A stretch of 64,000 bases of DNA. Source: an uncultured Prevotellaceae bacterium. GTDB taxonomy: Bacteria > Bacteroidota > Bacteroidia > Bacteroidales > Bacteroidaceae. The translations under genes and the position numbers were made by a program. Of the stretch, positions 9,217 through 18,422 are shown one piece after another. How positions within the stretch are numbered: position 1 is the stretch's first letter; each line of letters opens with the position of its first letter. The notes under the pieces were generated by a model. The model ran no database searches, was not told the DNA's origin, and saw nothing but the letters and a program-made list of their open reading frames with translations. The DNA lies in NCBI GenBank assembly GCA_902774795.1, contig CACYKA010000004.1, positions 1 to 64,000 of the forward strand, read 5' to 3'.

Positions 9217-10685
9217 TGTAGAGTGTATGAAGAACTGCCATCGAAGCAGTGGGTGCAAACCTTGCACTTAGGAAGTCCGATAGCGGAAATAATTGTTTCG
9301 AGTTTTGAGAATTTTAAACTGTCGATGTTCAGACGCTTGGCAATCTCGTTGACCATACTGTTATATTCGGGAGAGTCGGTCTTGGCATATCTCTTCAATG
9401 TCTCCTCTGGAACATCTATATCCTTTGCAGTCTCAGCATCTGCCAGCATTGTTGCGTGGTCAGAATGAGTCTCAAGGTCCTTGATGACGCGACGGGCTAT
9501 GAGTTCCAGTATATTCTTAGAAGCGGAGAAATTGACGAAAGGACAGCTCCAGATTAGTGGTGGGCATGCTATGCGCATGTGTACCTCACGGGCTCCAAGT
9601 TCCTTGAGAGCCTTGGTGTTTTCACGCAGCTGTGTCCCCCTGACGATGGAGTCGTCGCAGAATAAGCACCTCTTTCCCTCTAACATTGCCTTGTTGGGGA
9701 TAAGTTTCATCTTTGCCACGAGGTTACGCATCTCCTGATTGGCTGGCATGAAGGAACGCGGCCAGGTAGGAGTGTATTTGCTTATGCAGCGCTGATAGGG
9801 CACTCCGTGACCTGCAGCATAGCCTGTTGCCATTCCGAGACCTGAATCGGGTATGCCGCCGGCATTATCAACTTCCGTATCATCTTCCTGACCCATGATA
9901 TAGCCAGTTTTATAGCGCATCTCTTCTACGTTCTTGCCTTCGTAGATAGAGGTTGGGAATCCATAGTAAATCCACAGGAAAGAGCATATCTGCATATTCT
10001 CCTCAGCCTTGCGGAGAACTTCCATGCCGTCGGCAGTAAGACGTACTATCTCGCCAGGACCGACGAAGTAATCGATGTCGAAACCAAGATTAGGGAATGC
10101 AGAAGACTCCGACGTTGCCGCCATAGCACCTTCTTTCTTGCCGATGATGATTGGGGTTCGTCCCCAGAAATCGCGTGCGGCAATAATTTCAGTATCTGTG
10201 AGAATGAGCATGGAGCAAGAGCCTTTTACAGTCTTATAGACATGCTCTATGCCTTCTACGAATGTCTTGCCTTTGATTATAAGCTGGCCCACAAGTTCTG
10301 TGGGATTGATGCGTCCGGAAGAGAATTCTGTCAGTACATTGCCGGAAGTGAGAAGTTCGTCGGCAATCTCTTCCATGTTAATGACTTTTCCGACGGTAAC
10401 GATGGCAAAGCGTCCGAGATGAGAATTCATAAGAAGAGGCTGTGCATCAGTATCGCTTATGACGCCGATACCTTTTTCACCGAAGAATTTCGGCAAGTCT
10501 TCTTCGAAGCGTGTGCGGAAGTAAGTGTTCTGAAGGTTGTGGATAGAACGCTTGAAGCCTCCGGTCTCGATGCTGTATGTCGCCATACCGCCACGCTTGG
10601 TGCCGAGATGTGATTGATAGTCAATGCCGTAGAAAAGTTCTTCTACGCAACGTTTGTGTTGTATTGTTCCAAAAAAGCCACCCAT
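9213..10685 (-). CDS. PurF-like phosphoribosyltransferase lacking the glutaminase cysteine
   Basis: The 490-residue protein has the two-domain layout of glutamine PRPP amidotransferase. The N-terminal Ntn-hydrolase domain begins MGGFFGTI, where active PurF exposes Cys1 (CGV/CGI), so the catalytic nucleophile is replaced by Gly. The C-terminal phosphoribosyltransferase domain keeps the PRPP loop (FCDDSIVRGTQ, near residue 350). The four cysteines that hold the Fe-S cluster in Bacillus PurF also have counterparts: ICSFLWIYY, WSCPFV and CKVCTHC near the C-terminus. It may therefore use ammonia, or an amine from a partner, or act on another PRPP substrate. The gene lies 18 bases downstream of fabI and overlaps the ACT gene by four bases. 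It is a paralogue rather than the pathway PurF; assigning purF would be risky. Confidence 0.85.
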   Translation of the reverse strand: MGGFFGTIQHKRCVEELFYGIDYQSHLGTKRGGMATYSIETGGFKRSIHNLQNTYFRTRFEEDLPKFFGEKGIGVISDTDAQPLLMNSHLGRFAIVTVGKVINMEEIADELLTSGNVLTEFSSGRINPTELVGQLIIKGKTFVEGIEHVYKTVKGSCSMLILTDTEIIAARDFWGRTPIIIGKKEGAMAATSESSAFPNLGFDIDYFVGPGEIVRLTADGMEVLRKAEENMQICSFLWIYYGFPTSIYEGKNVEEMRYKTGYIMGQEDDTEVDNAGGIPDSGLGMATGYAAGHGVPYQRCISKYTPTWPRSFMPANQEMRNLVAKMKLIPNKAMLEGKRCLFCDDSIVRGTQLRENTKALKELGAREVHMRIACPPLIWSCPFVNFSASKNILELIARRVIKDLETHSDHATMLADAETAKDIDVPEETLKRYAKTDSPEYNSMVNEIAKRLNIDSLKFSKLETIISAIGLPKCKVCTHCFDGSSSYTLQ

Positions 10686-10703
10686 TGATGTAAGTTGAGA
10701 GAG

Positions 10704-11567
10704 TTATCCGTATATAATTTTACCTGTTTCCTTGTCTGTGTTTTCTGGTATGAAGGATTTGTTATACTGTGTCATACCGCGTAGTGACATACCCATGTTG
10801 CTGAATCCGCCGTCGTGGAAGAGTGTCTGCATAGTAACTTTCCTCGTGAGGTCGGAGAAAAGTGTTATGGTATAGTCGGCACAGTCATCGGCTGATGCAT
10901 TTCCAAGTGGTGACATACGGTCGGCAAAGTCGAGCATTCCGTCAAAGCCCTTAATGCCGCCACCTGCTGTCGTCAATGTTGGAGACTGAGAGATACAGTT
11001 CACACGAACATGTTTCTCACGACCATAGATATATCCGAATGAACGTGTTATGGATTCAAGGAGAGCCTTGGCATCAGCCATATCGTTATATCCGAAGAAT
11101 GTACGATGGCTGGCAACATAAGTGAGGGCAACAATAGAACCCCATTCAGAGATTGCGTCAAGCTTCTTTGCCACCTGTATCATCTTGTGGAATGAAATAG
11201 CGGAGATGTCGAGGGTCTTGTCAAGGAAACCATAGTCAAGATCGTCATAAGTGCGTTTCTTACGCATATTCATTGACATGGCACATGAATGAAGGACGAA
11301 ATCAATCTTTCCGCCAAGTGCCTTCTGGGCTTCTGTAAAGAGGTTGGTAAGATCTTCGATACTTGTAGCGTCTGCAGGAATAACAGTTGCGTTGGTTTTA
11401 TCTGCCAATTCCTTGAGAGTACCCATACGGATAGCAACTTCTGTGTTTGTCAGTACTATCTGTGCTCCTTCCTCTACAGCACGTTCTGCAACTTTCCAAG
11501 CTATTGACTGGTCATTAAGCGCACCGAATATGATGCCGCGTTTGCCTTTTAGTAAGTTATAAGCCAT
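10704..11567 (-). CDS. fabI: Enoyl-[acyl-carrier-protein] reductase (NADH)
   Basis: FabI reduces trans-2-enoyl-ACP in the last step of each round of fatty-acid elongation. The 287-residue protein is an atypical short-chain dehydrogenase. It shows the FabI variant of the cofactor loop (IIFGALNDQSIAW) and the catalytic Tyr-x6-Lys (YNDMADAK, near residue 160). VNCISQSPTLTTAGGGI corresponds to the segment before the substrate-binding loop. It reads toward the PurF-like gene with only 18 bases between them, suggesting co-transcription. Upstream, facing the phosphopantetheinyl transferase, are minus-strand TAnnTTTG candidates at 11596-11603 and 11582-11589. Both genes of this divergent pair serve acyl carrier protein biology. 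Confidence 0.95.
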   Translation of the reverse strand: MAYNLLKGKRGIIFGALNDQSIAWKVAERAVEEGAQIVLTNTEVAIRMGTLKELADKTNATVIPADATSIEDLTNLFTEAQKALGGKIDFVLHSCAMSMNMRKKRTYDDLDYGFLDKTLDISAISFHKMIQVAKKLDAISEWGSIVALTYVASHRTFFGYNDMADAKALLESITRSFGYIYGREKHVRVNCISQSPTLTTAGGGIKGFDGMLDFADRMSPLGNASADDCADYTITLFSDLTRKVTMQTLFHDGGFSNMGMSLRGMTQYNKSFIPENTDKETGKIIYG

Positions 11568-11698
11568 ATTTGTTCCTTATACAAAAATACAGGCACAAAA
11601 GTACAAAAAAAATGTTAAGGGAATGAGGCGGCAATTACTTTTTTTGTGTGCGCAAACAATATTTTTTCAGTTTTCTTCTTATTTTTCATTTTTTTTTG

Positions 11699-11706
11699 TA
11701 CCTTTG
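11699..11706 (+). promoter_or_regulatory. -7 element of the phosphopantetheinyl transferase gene
   Basis: TACCTTTG ends only 11 bases before the ATG at 11718, so the leader would be very short (a few bases). A matching -33 TTTG is weak or absent. Confidence 0.5.
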
Positions 11707-11717
11707 AGCCCTAATTT

Positions 11718-12305
11718 ATGCTTCAATATCGTATCATAGACGACCTAAACCTGAGTGCAGAGGAAATAGAGGAACTCATAGCAACCCTTCCTGAATGGAG
11801 AAGGGAAGAGGCTCTCAAATTCAAGCATATTCAGGGCAGAAAAGAAAATGCGATGGCATACGACCTGCTGAGAAAGATGCTAGGTCATGAACCGCGTTTT
11901 GAATATGGGTCGCATGGTAAGCCCTATGCAGAGAACGGAAAGAACTTCAATCTGGCTCATTGTAAAAACGCCATAGGTGTTGTAATTGGTGATGGAGAGG
12001 TTGGCATCGACGTTGAATGTACTGGGCGATATAAGCCTGGACTTGCGGAATATGCTATGAGCGATGATGAGCTTAAGGAAATAGAGCAGGGAGGAGATTT
12101 GGCATTCACAGTATTGTGGACAAAAAAAGAAGCTCTGCTAAAGCTGACAGGGGAGGGTATTACGGACGACATAAAGACTGTACTTACCTCAGAGAGAATG
12201 AACAAAGTAAAAATCAAAAGCGGATATGACACAGAAAAACATTATGCTTGGAGTATTGCATACACTTGTAGTGATGCTGACTCTGACATTGACGAGTTGT
12301 GCTAA
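11718..12305 (+). CDS. 4'-Phosphopantetheinyl transferase
   Basis: The enzyme moves the phosphopantetheine arm of CoA onto a serine of carrier proteins such as ACP. The 195-residue protein has the Sfp/AcpT-type motifs: VGIDVE (Mg-binding Asp and Glu, near residue 95) and WTKKEALLKLTGEG (near residue 135), plus FNLAHCKN before them. ATG 11718 is the only sensible start, because the promoter lies immediately upstream. Its last 80 bases overlap the next gene in another frame. Family subtype (AcpS-like role versus secondary metabolism) cannot be told, but no biosynthetic cluster is nearby. Confidence 0.88.
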   Translation: MLQYRIIDDLNLSAEEIEELIATLPEWRREEALKFKHIQGRKENAMAYDLLRKMLGHEPRFEYGSHGKPYAENGKNFNLAHCKNAIGVVIGDGEVGIDVECTGRYKPGLAEYAMSDDELKEIEQGGDLAFTVLWTKKEALLKLTGEGITDDIKTVLTSERMNKVKIKSGYDTEKHYAWSIAYTCSDADSDIDELC

Positions 12306-13590
12306 TGATGATGACTATCGTGCTCCAGGCACTATACCTGAAACAGACTATGACTTCTCGTTTACATATGATGGCACAACGGGATATGTATATATTATTC
12401 AGGAACATACGAAGGGTACAAACGGTTTCCCTGTTGTAATAATGGCTGACGGATATACGCAAAAAGAAATAACTAGCGGAGAGTACGACAAAATCGTAAA
12501 CAATGCTGTAAGTGCTATGAAGTCGCTGAAACCTATGACAGATCTTATAGACTATTTAGACATATATAAGGTGGTTGTGGCGTCAGAGGAAAGCGGTATC
12601 GACTATAAAAAACACAATACGGCATTCAAGACATATCTTGAGAGTAAGAACAGTACGAACGTATGGGGCGACAGCGTAAAGATAAAGAATTTTACATACT
12701 TTACTCTCAGACAGAATGAATCACGTTTGGATAATGCCTTGTCTATCGTTCTGCTAAATTCTTCGGAATATGCCGGCGTTACCCTTATGCAACTGGATAC
12801 TCATGTGGAGGACAGTATTCCTTTGGGATGGTCGTTGTCTTACGTTCCTGCCTATGCCACAGTAAGTAATGGGGATAATGTGTTCAATGAACTTATACAG
12901 CATGAGGCTGTGGGACACGGTATAGGAAAACTGGCAGATGAATACTATTATAATGATATACCAACGGATGAAGAAATTGCGGATTTCAGGCATTGCCAAA
13001 AATATGGTTGGTCTCTCAATATAAAATATTTCGATGACGAGGAAACTGGAGCGATAGACTCGAAATATCTGTATAGAGCAGATAAGACGTTGAAGTACTA
13101 TGTCCAAAAAAGTGAAAATCCCAGCGATGACAGATTGTCACCGTTTGCCAACGACAGCCGTTATGCAGACGAGAATTGCAAGTGGATTCAGGGTGGTTTT
13201 ACGTTTATCACTCTGACAAATACCTATTGCGGTGAAGATATGGAATTCATAGAAGAAGATGGCAGTAAACACATGGAAAGTCCGAATCTTTGCAAATCGC
13301 ATTTCTACAGAAGTTCTGGAATCAGCATAATGGGTGATGTCGTAACCTATGTGGACCTGAAATTTAACATATTGTCGCGCATGGCGCTGTACAGGCGCAT
13401 TAATAGGGTGGCGAACGGTGCTGGATGGAAGTTTGACTATAGTGCATTCATGAACTTTGACAAACCTTCTTCTAGTACTTCCAATACCAAGAGACTATAT
13501 GCAAAGAAGCCGACACCTTATTATAATTATAATAAGAGAAACGTGGAGGAGAGCAACAAGAAAAAAGCAAAACCAGTAATTTTAAGATAA
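12226..13590 (+). CDS. Peptidase M64-like surface lipoprotein
   Basis: A 454-residue lipoprotein. The N-terminus ends in a lipobox (LTLTSC), so the mature protein should be anchored by an acylated cysteine, probably in the outer membrane. The zinc-metalloprotease signature HEAVGHGIGKLADEY (His about residue 226) fits the HExxHxxGxxxDE pattern of family M64, whose founder is an IgA protease. The segment FPVVIMADGYT near residue 68 is also typical. The start lies inside the phosphopantetheinyl transferase gene (overlap of 80 bases); a later ATG at 12244 would shorten the overlap but keep the signal peptide. The stop overlaps the next start by one base. The substrate is unknown; IgA specificity should not be assumed. 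Confidence 0.85.
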   Translation: MTQKNIMLGVLHTLVVMLTLTLTSCANDDDYRAPGTIPETDYDFSFTYDGTTGYVYIIQEHTKGTNGFPVVIMADGYTQKEITSGEYDKIVNNAVSAMKSLKPMTDLIDYLDIYKVVVASEESGIDYKKHNTAFKTYLESKNSTNVWGDSVKIKNFTYFTLRQNESRLDNALSIVLLNSSEYAGVTLMQLDTHVEDSIPLGWSLSYVPAYATVSNGDNVFNELIQHEAVGHGIGKLADEYYYNDIPTDEEIADFRHCQKYGWSLNIKYFDDEETGAIDSKYLYRADKTLKYYVQKSENPSDDRLSPFANDSRYADENCKWIQGGFTFITLTNTYCGEDMEFIEEDGSKHMESPNLCKSHFYRSSGISIMGDVVTYVDLKFNILSRMALYRRINRVANGAGWKFDYSAFMNFDKPSSSTSNTKRLYAKKPTPYYNYNKRNVEESNKKKAKPVILR

Positions 13591-14114
13591 TGGCAATAAT
13601 AAAACCTTATAAGGGTAAGGCTCCCAAGTGGGGCAAGGACTGTTATTTCTCAGAAACTGCTTCTGTGGTAGGAGAAGTGACAATGGGTGATGAGTGTTCT
13701 GTGTGGTTCAGCGCTGTTGTAAGGGGTGATGTAGCTCCAATAACAATGGGCAACAGATGTAATGTTCAGGATTGTGCTTGTGTTCATGTGACGAATACTA
13801 CAGGACCGACAATTATGGAGGATGATGTCACGATAGGACATAATGCCACCGTTCATGCATGCATCTTGCGAAAGGGATGCCTCATAGGCATGGGTGCTAC
13901 AGTCTTAGACCATGCAGACATCGGTGAGGGCGCTATCATAGCAGCCGGAGCATTGGTGCTAGGAGGAACGAAGGTTGGTGACCACGAAATATGGGGTGGG
14001 GTACCTGCCAAGTTTATCAAGAAAACATCACCTAATCAGGCAGAGAGCTATGCTGCCCACTATGCAGAGTACGCTAAGCAATACCTTACAGAGGATCAAC
14101 ATCAAAAGAAATAA
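13590..14114 (+). CDS. Gamma-carbonic anhydrase-like hexapeptide protein
   Basis: A 174-residue left-handed beta-helix protein of the YrdA/PaaY/gamma-carbonic anhydrase family. It starts MAIIKPYKGKAPKWG. Conserved zinc-type histidines are visible in VHVTN and in IGHNATVHAC, and hexapeptide repeats continue to VLGGTKVGDHEIWGGVPAKF. Members form trimers and hydrate CO2 or have acyl-transfer-like roles; activity of this one is unproven. It overlaps the M64-like gene by one base (TAATG). Its 3' end overlaps the convergent priA gene by 29 bases. Confidence 0.88.
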   Translation: MAIIKPYKGKAPKWGKDCYFSETASVVGEVTMGDECSVWFSAVVRGDVAPITMGNRCNVQDCACVHVTNTTGPTIMEDDVTIGHNATVHACILRKGCLIGMGATVLDHADIGEGAIIAAGALVLGGTKVGDHEIWGGVPAKFIKKTSPNQAESYAAHYAEYAKQYLTEDQHQKK

Positions 14115-16335
14115 TGACACTCTTTTTATAAGGGTCTGACAGCAATGCATTCGTAACTTCACGGATGCATTGTCTTGTTTTTTGTATGCTCATCGACGGT
14201 TCAAGTTTCAGGATAATTTTCCTGATATGAAGCATATTTATTCTGCTTATGCTTGGTTTGTCTGGGCCAAGCACTCTATTCTTGAATATAACTCTCAGGC
14301 GTGAGACATATTCTGTGGCGGCACTGCTTACGGTATTTTCATCGCGGTGTTTCAGGAATATGTATATCAGGCGTGTGAAGGGAGGATAGAAAAAAGCCTG
14401 CCTTTCCTTCATTAGCATAGAAAAGAAACCCTCGAAATCGTTGTTGACAATCTGTTGTATCACAGGCAGTTGCGGAAGAGAGGTTTGCAGGATGACTTGT
14501 CCGCGATGATTCTTTCTGCCTGCGCGGCCTGCCACCTGTGTCATCATGTTGAAAGAATGCTCATAGGCACGGAAATCAGGCTGGTTGAGCATAGTGTCAG
14601 CATTCAGTATGCCTACTACGCTAACATTGTCAAAATCAAGACCTTTCGTCACCATCTGCGTTCCGATGAGCAGATTTGTCTTGCCGGCAGAGAAGTCGGA
14701 TATGATGCGCTCGTAAGCATTCTTGGTACGAGTGGTATCAAGGTCCATGCGTGCAATACGTGCATAAGGGAATTCTTCGGCTATTATGTCTTCCACTTTC
14801 TCCGTACCAGCTCCAATGTCTTTCAACTCATGATTGCCGCAATCGGGACATTCGTTAGGCATGTGGTAGGTATATCCGCAATAGTGACAGGTAAGAGATG
14901 ATGTATTCTTGTGATATGTAAGGGAAACGTCACATTTGGGACATTTTGGCGACCATCCGCATTGGTGGCATTGCACTATGGGGGAGAAACCACGTCTGTT
15001 CTGGAAAATAATTGCCTGTTCGCCATTGTGCAGGGCCTCTGAGACGGCTTCCCTGAGTTGTGGTGATAAAAGTCCGCTCATAATCTTACGATGACGCAGG
15101 TCTTTTACGTCAACCACCTGAATATGTGGAAGTTTAATTGCTTTATAGCGTTCTGTTAGCGTTATAAGATGATATTTCCCCTGTTGGGAATTATAATAGC
15201 TTTCTGCTGACGGCGTTGCTGTTCCCAGTACTACCTGTGCTTTTGCCCATTGTGCCATAACCATTGCAACAGAACGAGCATGATATCGCGGTGAGGGATC
15301 TTGCTGTTTGAAACTTGTCTCGTGCTCTTCGTCTATGATGACAAGTCCCAAGTTCTTGTAAGGCAGGAAAATTGCTGAGCGTGCGCCCAGGATGACGCTG
15401 TAGGGCGCTTCAGAGAGTTGCTTTTGCCATATTTCCACACGTTCGGCATCTGAATACCTGGAGTGATATATACCCAGTTTGTCTCCGAAGATGTTCTGCA
15501 GACGCTGCATTATCTGTACTGTCAGCGCTATCTCTGGCAGTAAGTATAGCACCTGCTCGCCTCTGTCGATAGCTTCCTTGATGAGATGGATGTATATTTC
15601 CGTCTTTCCTGATGATGTCACGCCATGCAACAAAATGGGCTTTTTTACTTCTTCCTTTTTGAAGTTGGAAATAGTGTCGAAGGCTTCCTGCTGTGCATGG
15701 CTGAGAGGATTTATCTTCTCAAAATGCGGAATGCCGCCATTGTTTAGCCTTCCCACTTCGGCATCATACAGCCTGAGTACCTTTCTGACAACGAGATTGC
15801 GTATCACGGAAGTGTTACAATGAGTCTCATTCATGAGTTCTTCACGTGTAACCTGTTGATTGTGTGAGGTTAACTCCAGAAATATATTGAAGACCTCTAA
15901 CTGTTTTGGTGAACGGGAGAGAAGGCTTATAGCCTCAACAAGATTCTGTTTGTCAGCATATTTTTCTGCCAACGATACATAAGTCTCTGTGCGGGGACGA
16001 TAGTTTTCTTCTTTCCTGATACCATGTGGCAGGGCTGCTTTCAGTATATCTCCCAGCGGAGACATGTAATATGAGGAAATCCATTCCCACAGCTTGTATT
16101 GTTCTGGCAAAAGGATAGGTTTTTCATCAATAACGTCAATGATATCCTTTACCTTTATGTTACTGTCAACAGAAGTAGCATGGTGGCTGCGAACCACCAA
16201 TGCCGTATGTGTCTTAGTAATGCCAAATGGCACTTTTACCCTTATGAAAGGTTGTATTTTTCCTTCCAGCACTGTAGATACAGAGTAGGTGAACAGCCCT
16301 TCGAGGGGCAGGGGAAGGATAACATCAACTAACAA
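14086..16335 (-). CDS. priA: Primosomal protein N' (replication restart helicase PriA)
   Basis: PriA recognises stalled forks and D-loops and reloads the replicative helicase. The 749-residue protein has an N-terminal DNA-binding region (VDVILPLPLEGLFTYSV). It has helicase motifs with Walker A (GVTSSGKTEIY, near residue 231) and DEEH (VIIDEEHETS). A zinc-binding insert carries eight cysteines in four CxxC pairs (CHQCGWSPKCPKC ... CHYCGYTY ... CPDCG). C-terminal helicase motifs include GTQMVTKGLDFDNV and QVAGRAGR. It follows the sulfatase gene by only three bases, so the two are probably co-transcribed. Its 3' end overlaps the convergent carbonic anhydrase gene. Confidence 0.96.
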   Translation of the reverse strand: MLVDVILPLPLEGLFTYSVSTVLEGKIQPFIRVKVPFGITKTHTALVVRSHHATSVDSNIKVKDIIDVIDEKPILLPEQYKLWEWISSYYMSPLGDILKAALPHGIRKEENYRPRTETYVSLAEKYADKQNLVEAISLLSRSPKQLEVFNIFLELTSHNQQVTREELMNETHCNTSVIRNLVVRKVLRLYDAEVGRLNNGGIPHFEKINPLSHAQQEAFDTISNFKKEEVKKPILLHGVTSSGKTEIYIHLIKEAIDRGEQVLYLLPEIALTVQIMQRLQNIFGDKLGIYHSRYSDAERVEIWQKQLSEAPYSVILGARSAIFLPYKNLGLVIIDEEHETSFKQQDPSPRYHARSVAMVMAQWAKAQVVLGTATPSAESYYNSQQGKYHLITLTERYKAIKLPHIQVVDVKDLRHRKIMSGLLSPQLREAVSEALHNGEQAIIFQNRRGFSPIVQCHQCGWSPKCPKCDVSLTYHKNTSSLTCHYCGYTYHMPNECPDCGNHELKDIGAGTEKVEDIIAEEFPYARIARMDLDTTRTKNAYERIISDFSAGKTNLLIGTQMVTKGLDFDNVSVVGILNADTMLNQPDFRAYEHSFNMMTQVAGRAGRKNHRGQVILQTSLPQLPVIQQIVNNDFEGFFSMLMKERQAFFYPPFTRLIYIFLKHRDENTVSSAATEYVSRLRVIFKNRVLGPDKPSISRINMLHIRKIILKLEPSMSIQKTRQCIREVTNALLSDPYKKSVIISFDVDPL

Positions 16336-16338
16336 GTC

Positions 16339-18309
16339 CTACTCTTTCTCTTTGGCTCTAACAACTAATTCGTTATCAATCATACGTTGCATATAGCTCT
16401 GTATAATAGCTTTCAGCTCCTTCTCCATCTGCTTGAACTTCATAGTTCCGAGAAGGTTGTGCTGCATCATCCAGTCATTTTTGTAATCATATGCAGCGAT
16501 GACATCATCTCCGTCAAACTGTATGACATAGTCACCCTTGACATACTGGTATATACCTCCGCCAGTATGGTTTACTGCCCATGTCTTGTCTGCAGGAGTG
16601 TTCAGAAGGTCATTGCCGAAGGCTATATAAGGCTTGTTGTATCCCATATATTGCAGCAATGTCGGCATAATGTCAATCTGTTGTGCAACACAATGCATGC
16701 GACCATGTGGCAGGTCTCCTGACGGATCATAGAAGATTATAGGAACCATAAACAGTCCCAGATCTGTAGCATATTCCGGATGGTCAAGAATGTTTGTGTG
16801 ATCAGCAGTAATGACGAAGATAGTGTTCTTGAACCAGGGCTGTTTGCTGGCAGTATCAAAGAAACGGTGCAACGCCATATCAGTATAGCGAACACATTTG
16901 TGCATAGGATTGTCACCCTCGTCAGGGAATTTGCTTTGATATTCTTCAGGAACTGCGTATGGATGATGACTGGAAGCCGTAAATACAGTCGTACAGAATG
17001 GCTCCTTCATAGATGTCATCGTCTTGGCATAGAACTGCAAGAACGGCTCGTCCCATATAGCCCAGGTGCCGTCATAGTCATGGTCGCCTCGGAAACGAGA
17101 ATCCTTGTTGAATTCGTTCCTGCCATAATAATTCTTGTATCCTGTAGTGCGGGCATAAGCCTCAAATCCCATGCTGCCGTTCTCTGCACCGTGGAAGAAT
17201 GCCGTTTGATATCCGCACTTGCGAAGTTCACCCGCTATACCGCTGACATCGTTCAAAGATGACGGAGTAAGGAAGAACGGTTCTATGAAACGAGGTATTG
17301 ACGAGAGTATAGAGGGCATTGCGTCTATACTTTGGCGTCCGTTAGCGAAGGTGTAATCGAATGTGAGCGATTTGCCAATCAACTCATCTATAAATGGCGT
17401 ATAGCCTCTGTAACCGGACTTTAATATGCCATCGTTATATTTTCCGATGTATTCACGTCCAAGACTCTCGACAATAATTATTACGACATTCTTCTTCTTT
17501 GCAACGGAAGCCCTGCCTCTGATTGGGTATTTCTCATTACGAACAGGAGAATATATCTTATCCAGTTTGCGCTGAGAGAAATATCCTGGATCTTCAAATA
17601 CGTTCTTGCCTATGGTACGAATAAGAGAGAAAGGTGTGTTAAGAACAATACCTGTTTCTATCGGGTGGTTAACGTATTGGTTGGCATTGCTTATGGTGAT
17701 AGGACGTGTGGCTACTGTAAATCCTCCACGCATTCCTACAACACACAGCACAGTATAGAATACGAGCACGGTGATATTTGCAACGTAATAGAAAATATAG
17801 TTCCATGCTCTTTTCTTACCGAATGAATACATTTTGGGGCATGTGTAGTATCTCCATAGGAAGAAGATCATTGCTACAGCTGCCAGCACGAGATACCAAT
17901 GCTTCACAAGTTCCAGGAAGAAGATTCCTCCAAGATTGTTTTCGTTGGAGAACTCACTAAATACACTTGTGGTAGTTCTGTGACCCGTATATGTAAAGTA
18001 CACGGCATCAGCCAAATTAAGTATTATGCTAATGCTGTTTATGATGATATACACGTATTTTGCTGCCTTGAACCATTTCGGTCTCTCAGCCAAATGGCAG
18101 GGTAACAGCAGCATAAGGGCATATATCGCATTAGTGTACAGGATGCCTGATGTGTCAAACAACAAAGAGCCCTTAATCAGAAGCCATATTGATAAATCCT
18201 GGAAATTAGTACTCAGTAATGTCCAGTTTTCTATGACAAACAGTATGCGGCACACCATGTAAACAACGTATGCCAGCAACAGGTTTAATATGAGCGTTTT
18301 TATTTTCAC
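16339..18309 (-). CDS. LTA-synthase-like membrane sulfatase/phosphoglycerol transferase
   Basis: A 656-residue integral membrane enzyme of the LtaS/MdoB-like alkaline-phosphatase superfamily. About five transmembrane segments occupy residues 1-210. The periplasmic catalytic domain has VIIIVESLGREY (metal-binding Glu, near residue 280), a probable nucleophile region (FANGRQSIDAMPSILSSIP) and VITADHTN with metal ligands. In Bacteroidetes, which lack lipoteichoic acid, such proteins probably transfer phosphoethanolamine or phosphoglycerol to surface glycans or lipids; the acceptor is unknown. The start is GTG at 18309. TATCTTTG at 18322-18315 lies immediately upstream, so the mRNA would have almost no leader. 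priA follows three bases downstream. Confidence 0.85.
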   Translation of the reverse strand: MKIKTLILNLLLAYVVYMVCRILFVIENWTLLSTNFQDLSIWLLIKGSLLFDTSGILYTNAIYALMLLLPCHLAERPKWFKAAKYVYIIINSISIILNLADAVYFTYTGHRTTTSVFSEFSNENNLGGIFFLELVKHWYLVLAAVAMIFFLWRYYTCPKMYSFGKKRAWNYIFYYVANITVLVFYTVLCVVGMRGGFTVATRPITISNANQYVNHPIETGIVLNTPFSLIRTIGKNVFEDPGYFSQRKLDKIYSPVRNEKYPIRGRASVAKKKNVVIIIVESLGREYIGKYNDGILKSGYRGYTPFIDELIGKSLTFDYTFANGRQSIDAMPSILSSIPRFIEPFFLTPSSLNDVSGIAGELRKCGYQTAFFHGAENGSMGFEAYARTTGYKNYYGRNEFNKDSRFRGDHDYDGTWAIWDEPFLQFYAKTMTSMKEPFCTTVFTASSHHPYAVPEEYQSKFPDEGDNPMHKCVRYTDMALHRFFDTASKQPWFKNTIFVITADHTNILDHPEYATDLGLFMVPIIFYDPSGDLPHGRMHCVAQQIDIMPTLLQYMGYNKPYIAFGNDLLNTPADKTWAVNHTGGGIYQYVKGDYVIQFDGDDVIAAYDYKNDWMMQHNLLGTMKFKQMEKELKAIIQSYMQRMIDNELVVRAKEKE

Positions 18310-18314
18310 GGCTG

Positions 18315-18322
18315 CAAAGATA
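18315..18322 (-). promoter_or_regulatory. -7 element abutting the sulfatase start codon
   Basis: On the minus strand TATCTTTG ends five bases before the GTG start at 18309, implying a leaderless or nearly leaderless transcript. No -33 TTTG was found. Confidence 0.4.
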
Positions 18323-18373
18323 ATAAAAAAGTAGGATATGGAGTAAAATATTTGCTATTTTTTTACTTTATTT

Positions 18374-18422
18374 ATAAAAAAATGAAAAATACGCTGCGAA
18401 TCTCACGACTTGCAGCGTATTT
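18374..18422 (-). terminator. Terminator of the candidate small RNA
   Basis: AAATACGCTGC (18422-18412 read on minus) pairs perfectly over 11 bases with GCAGCGTATTT (18397-18387) and is followed by two T runs. Confidence 0.8.

Noticed and set aside
9213-10685. Genuine pathway PurF
   Set aside because: The N-terminal catalytic cysteine is missing and the operon context is not purine synthesis.
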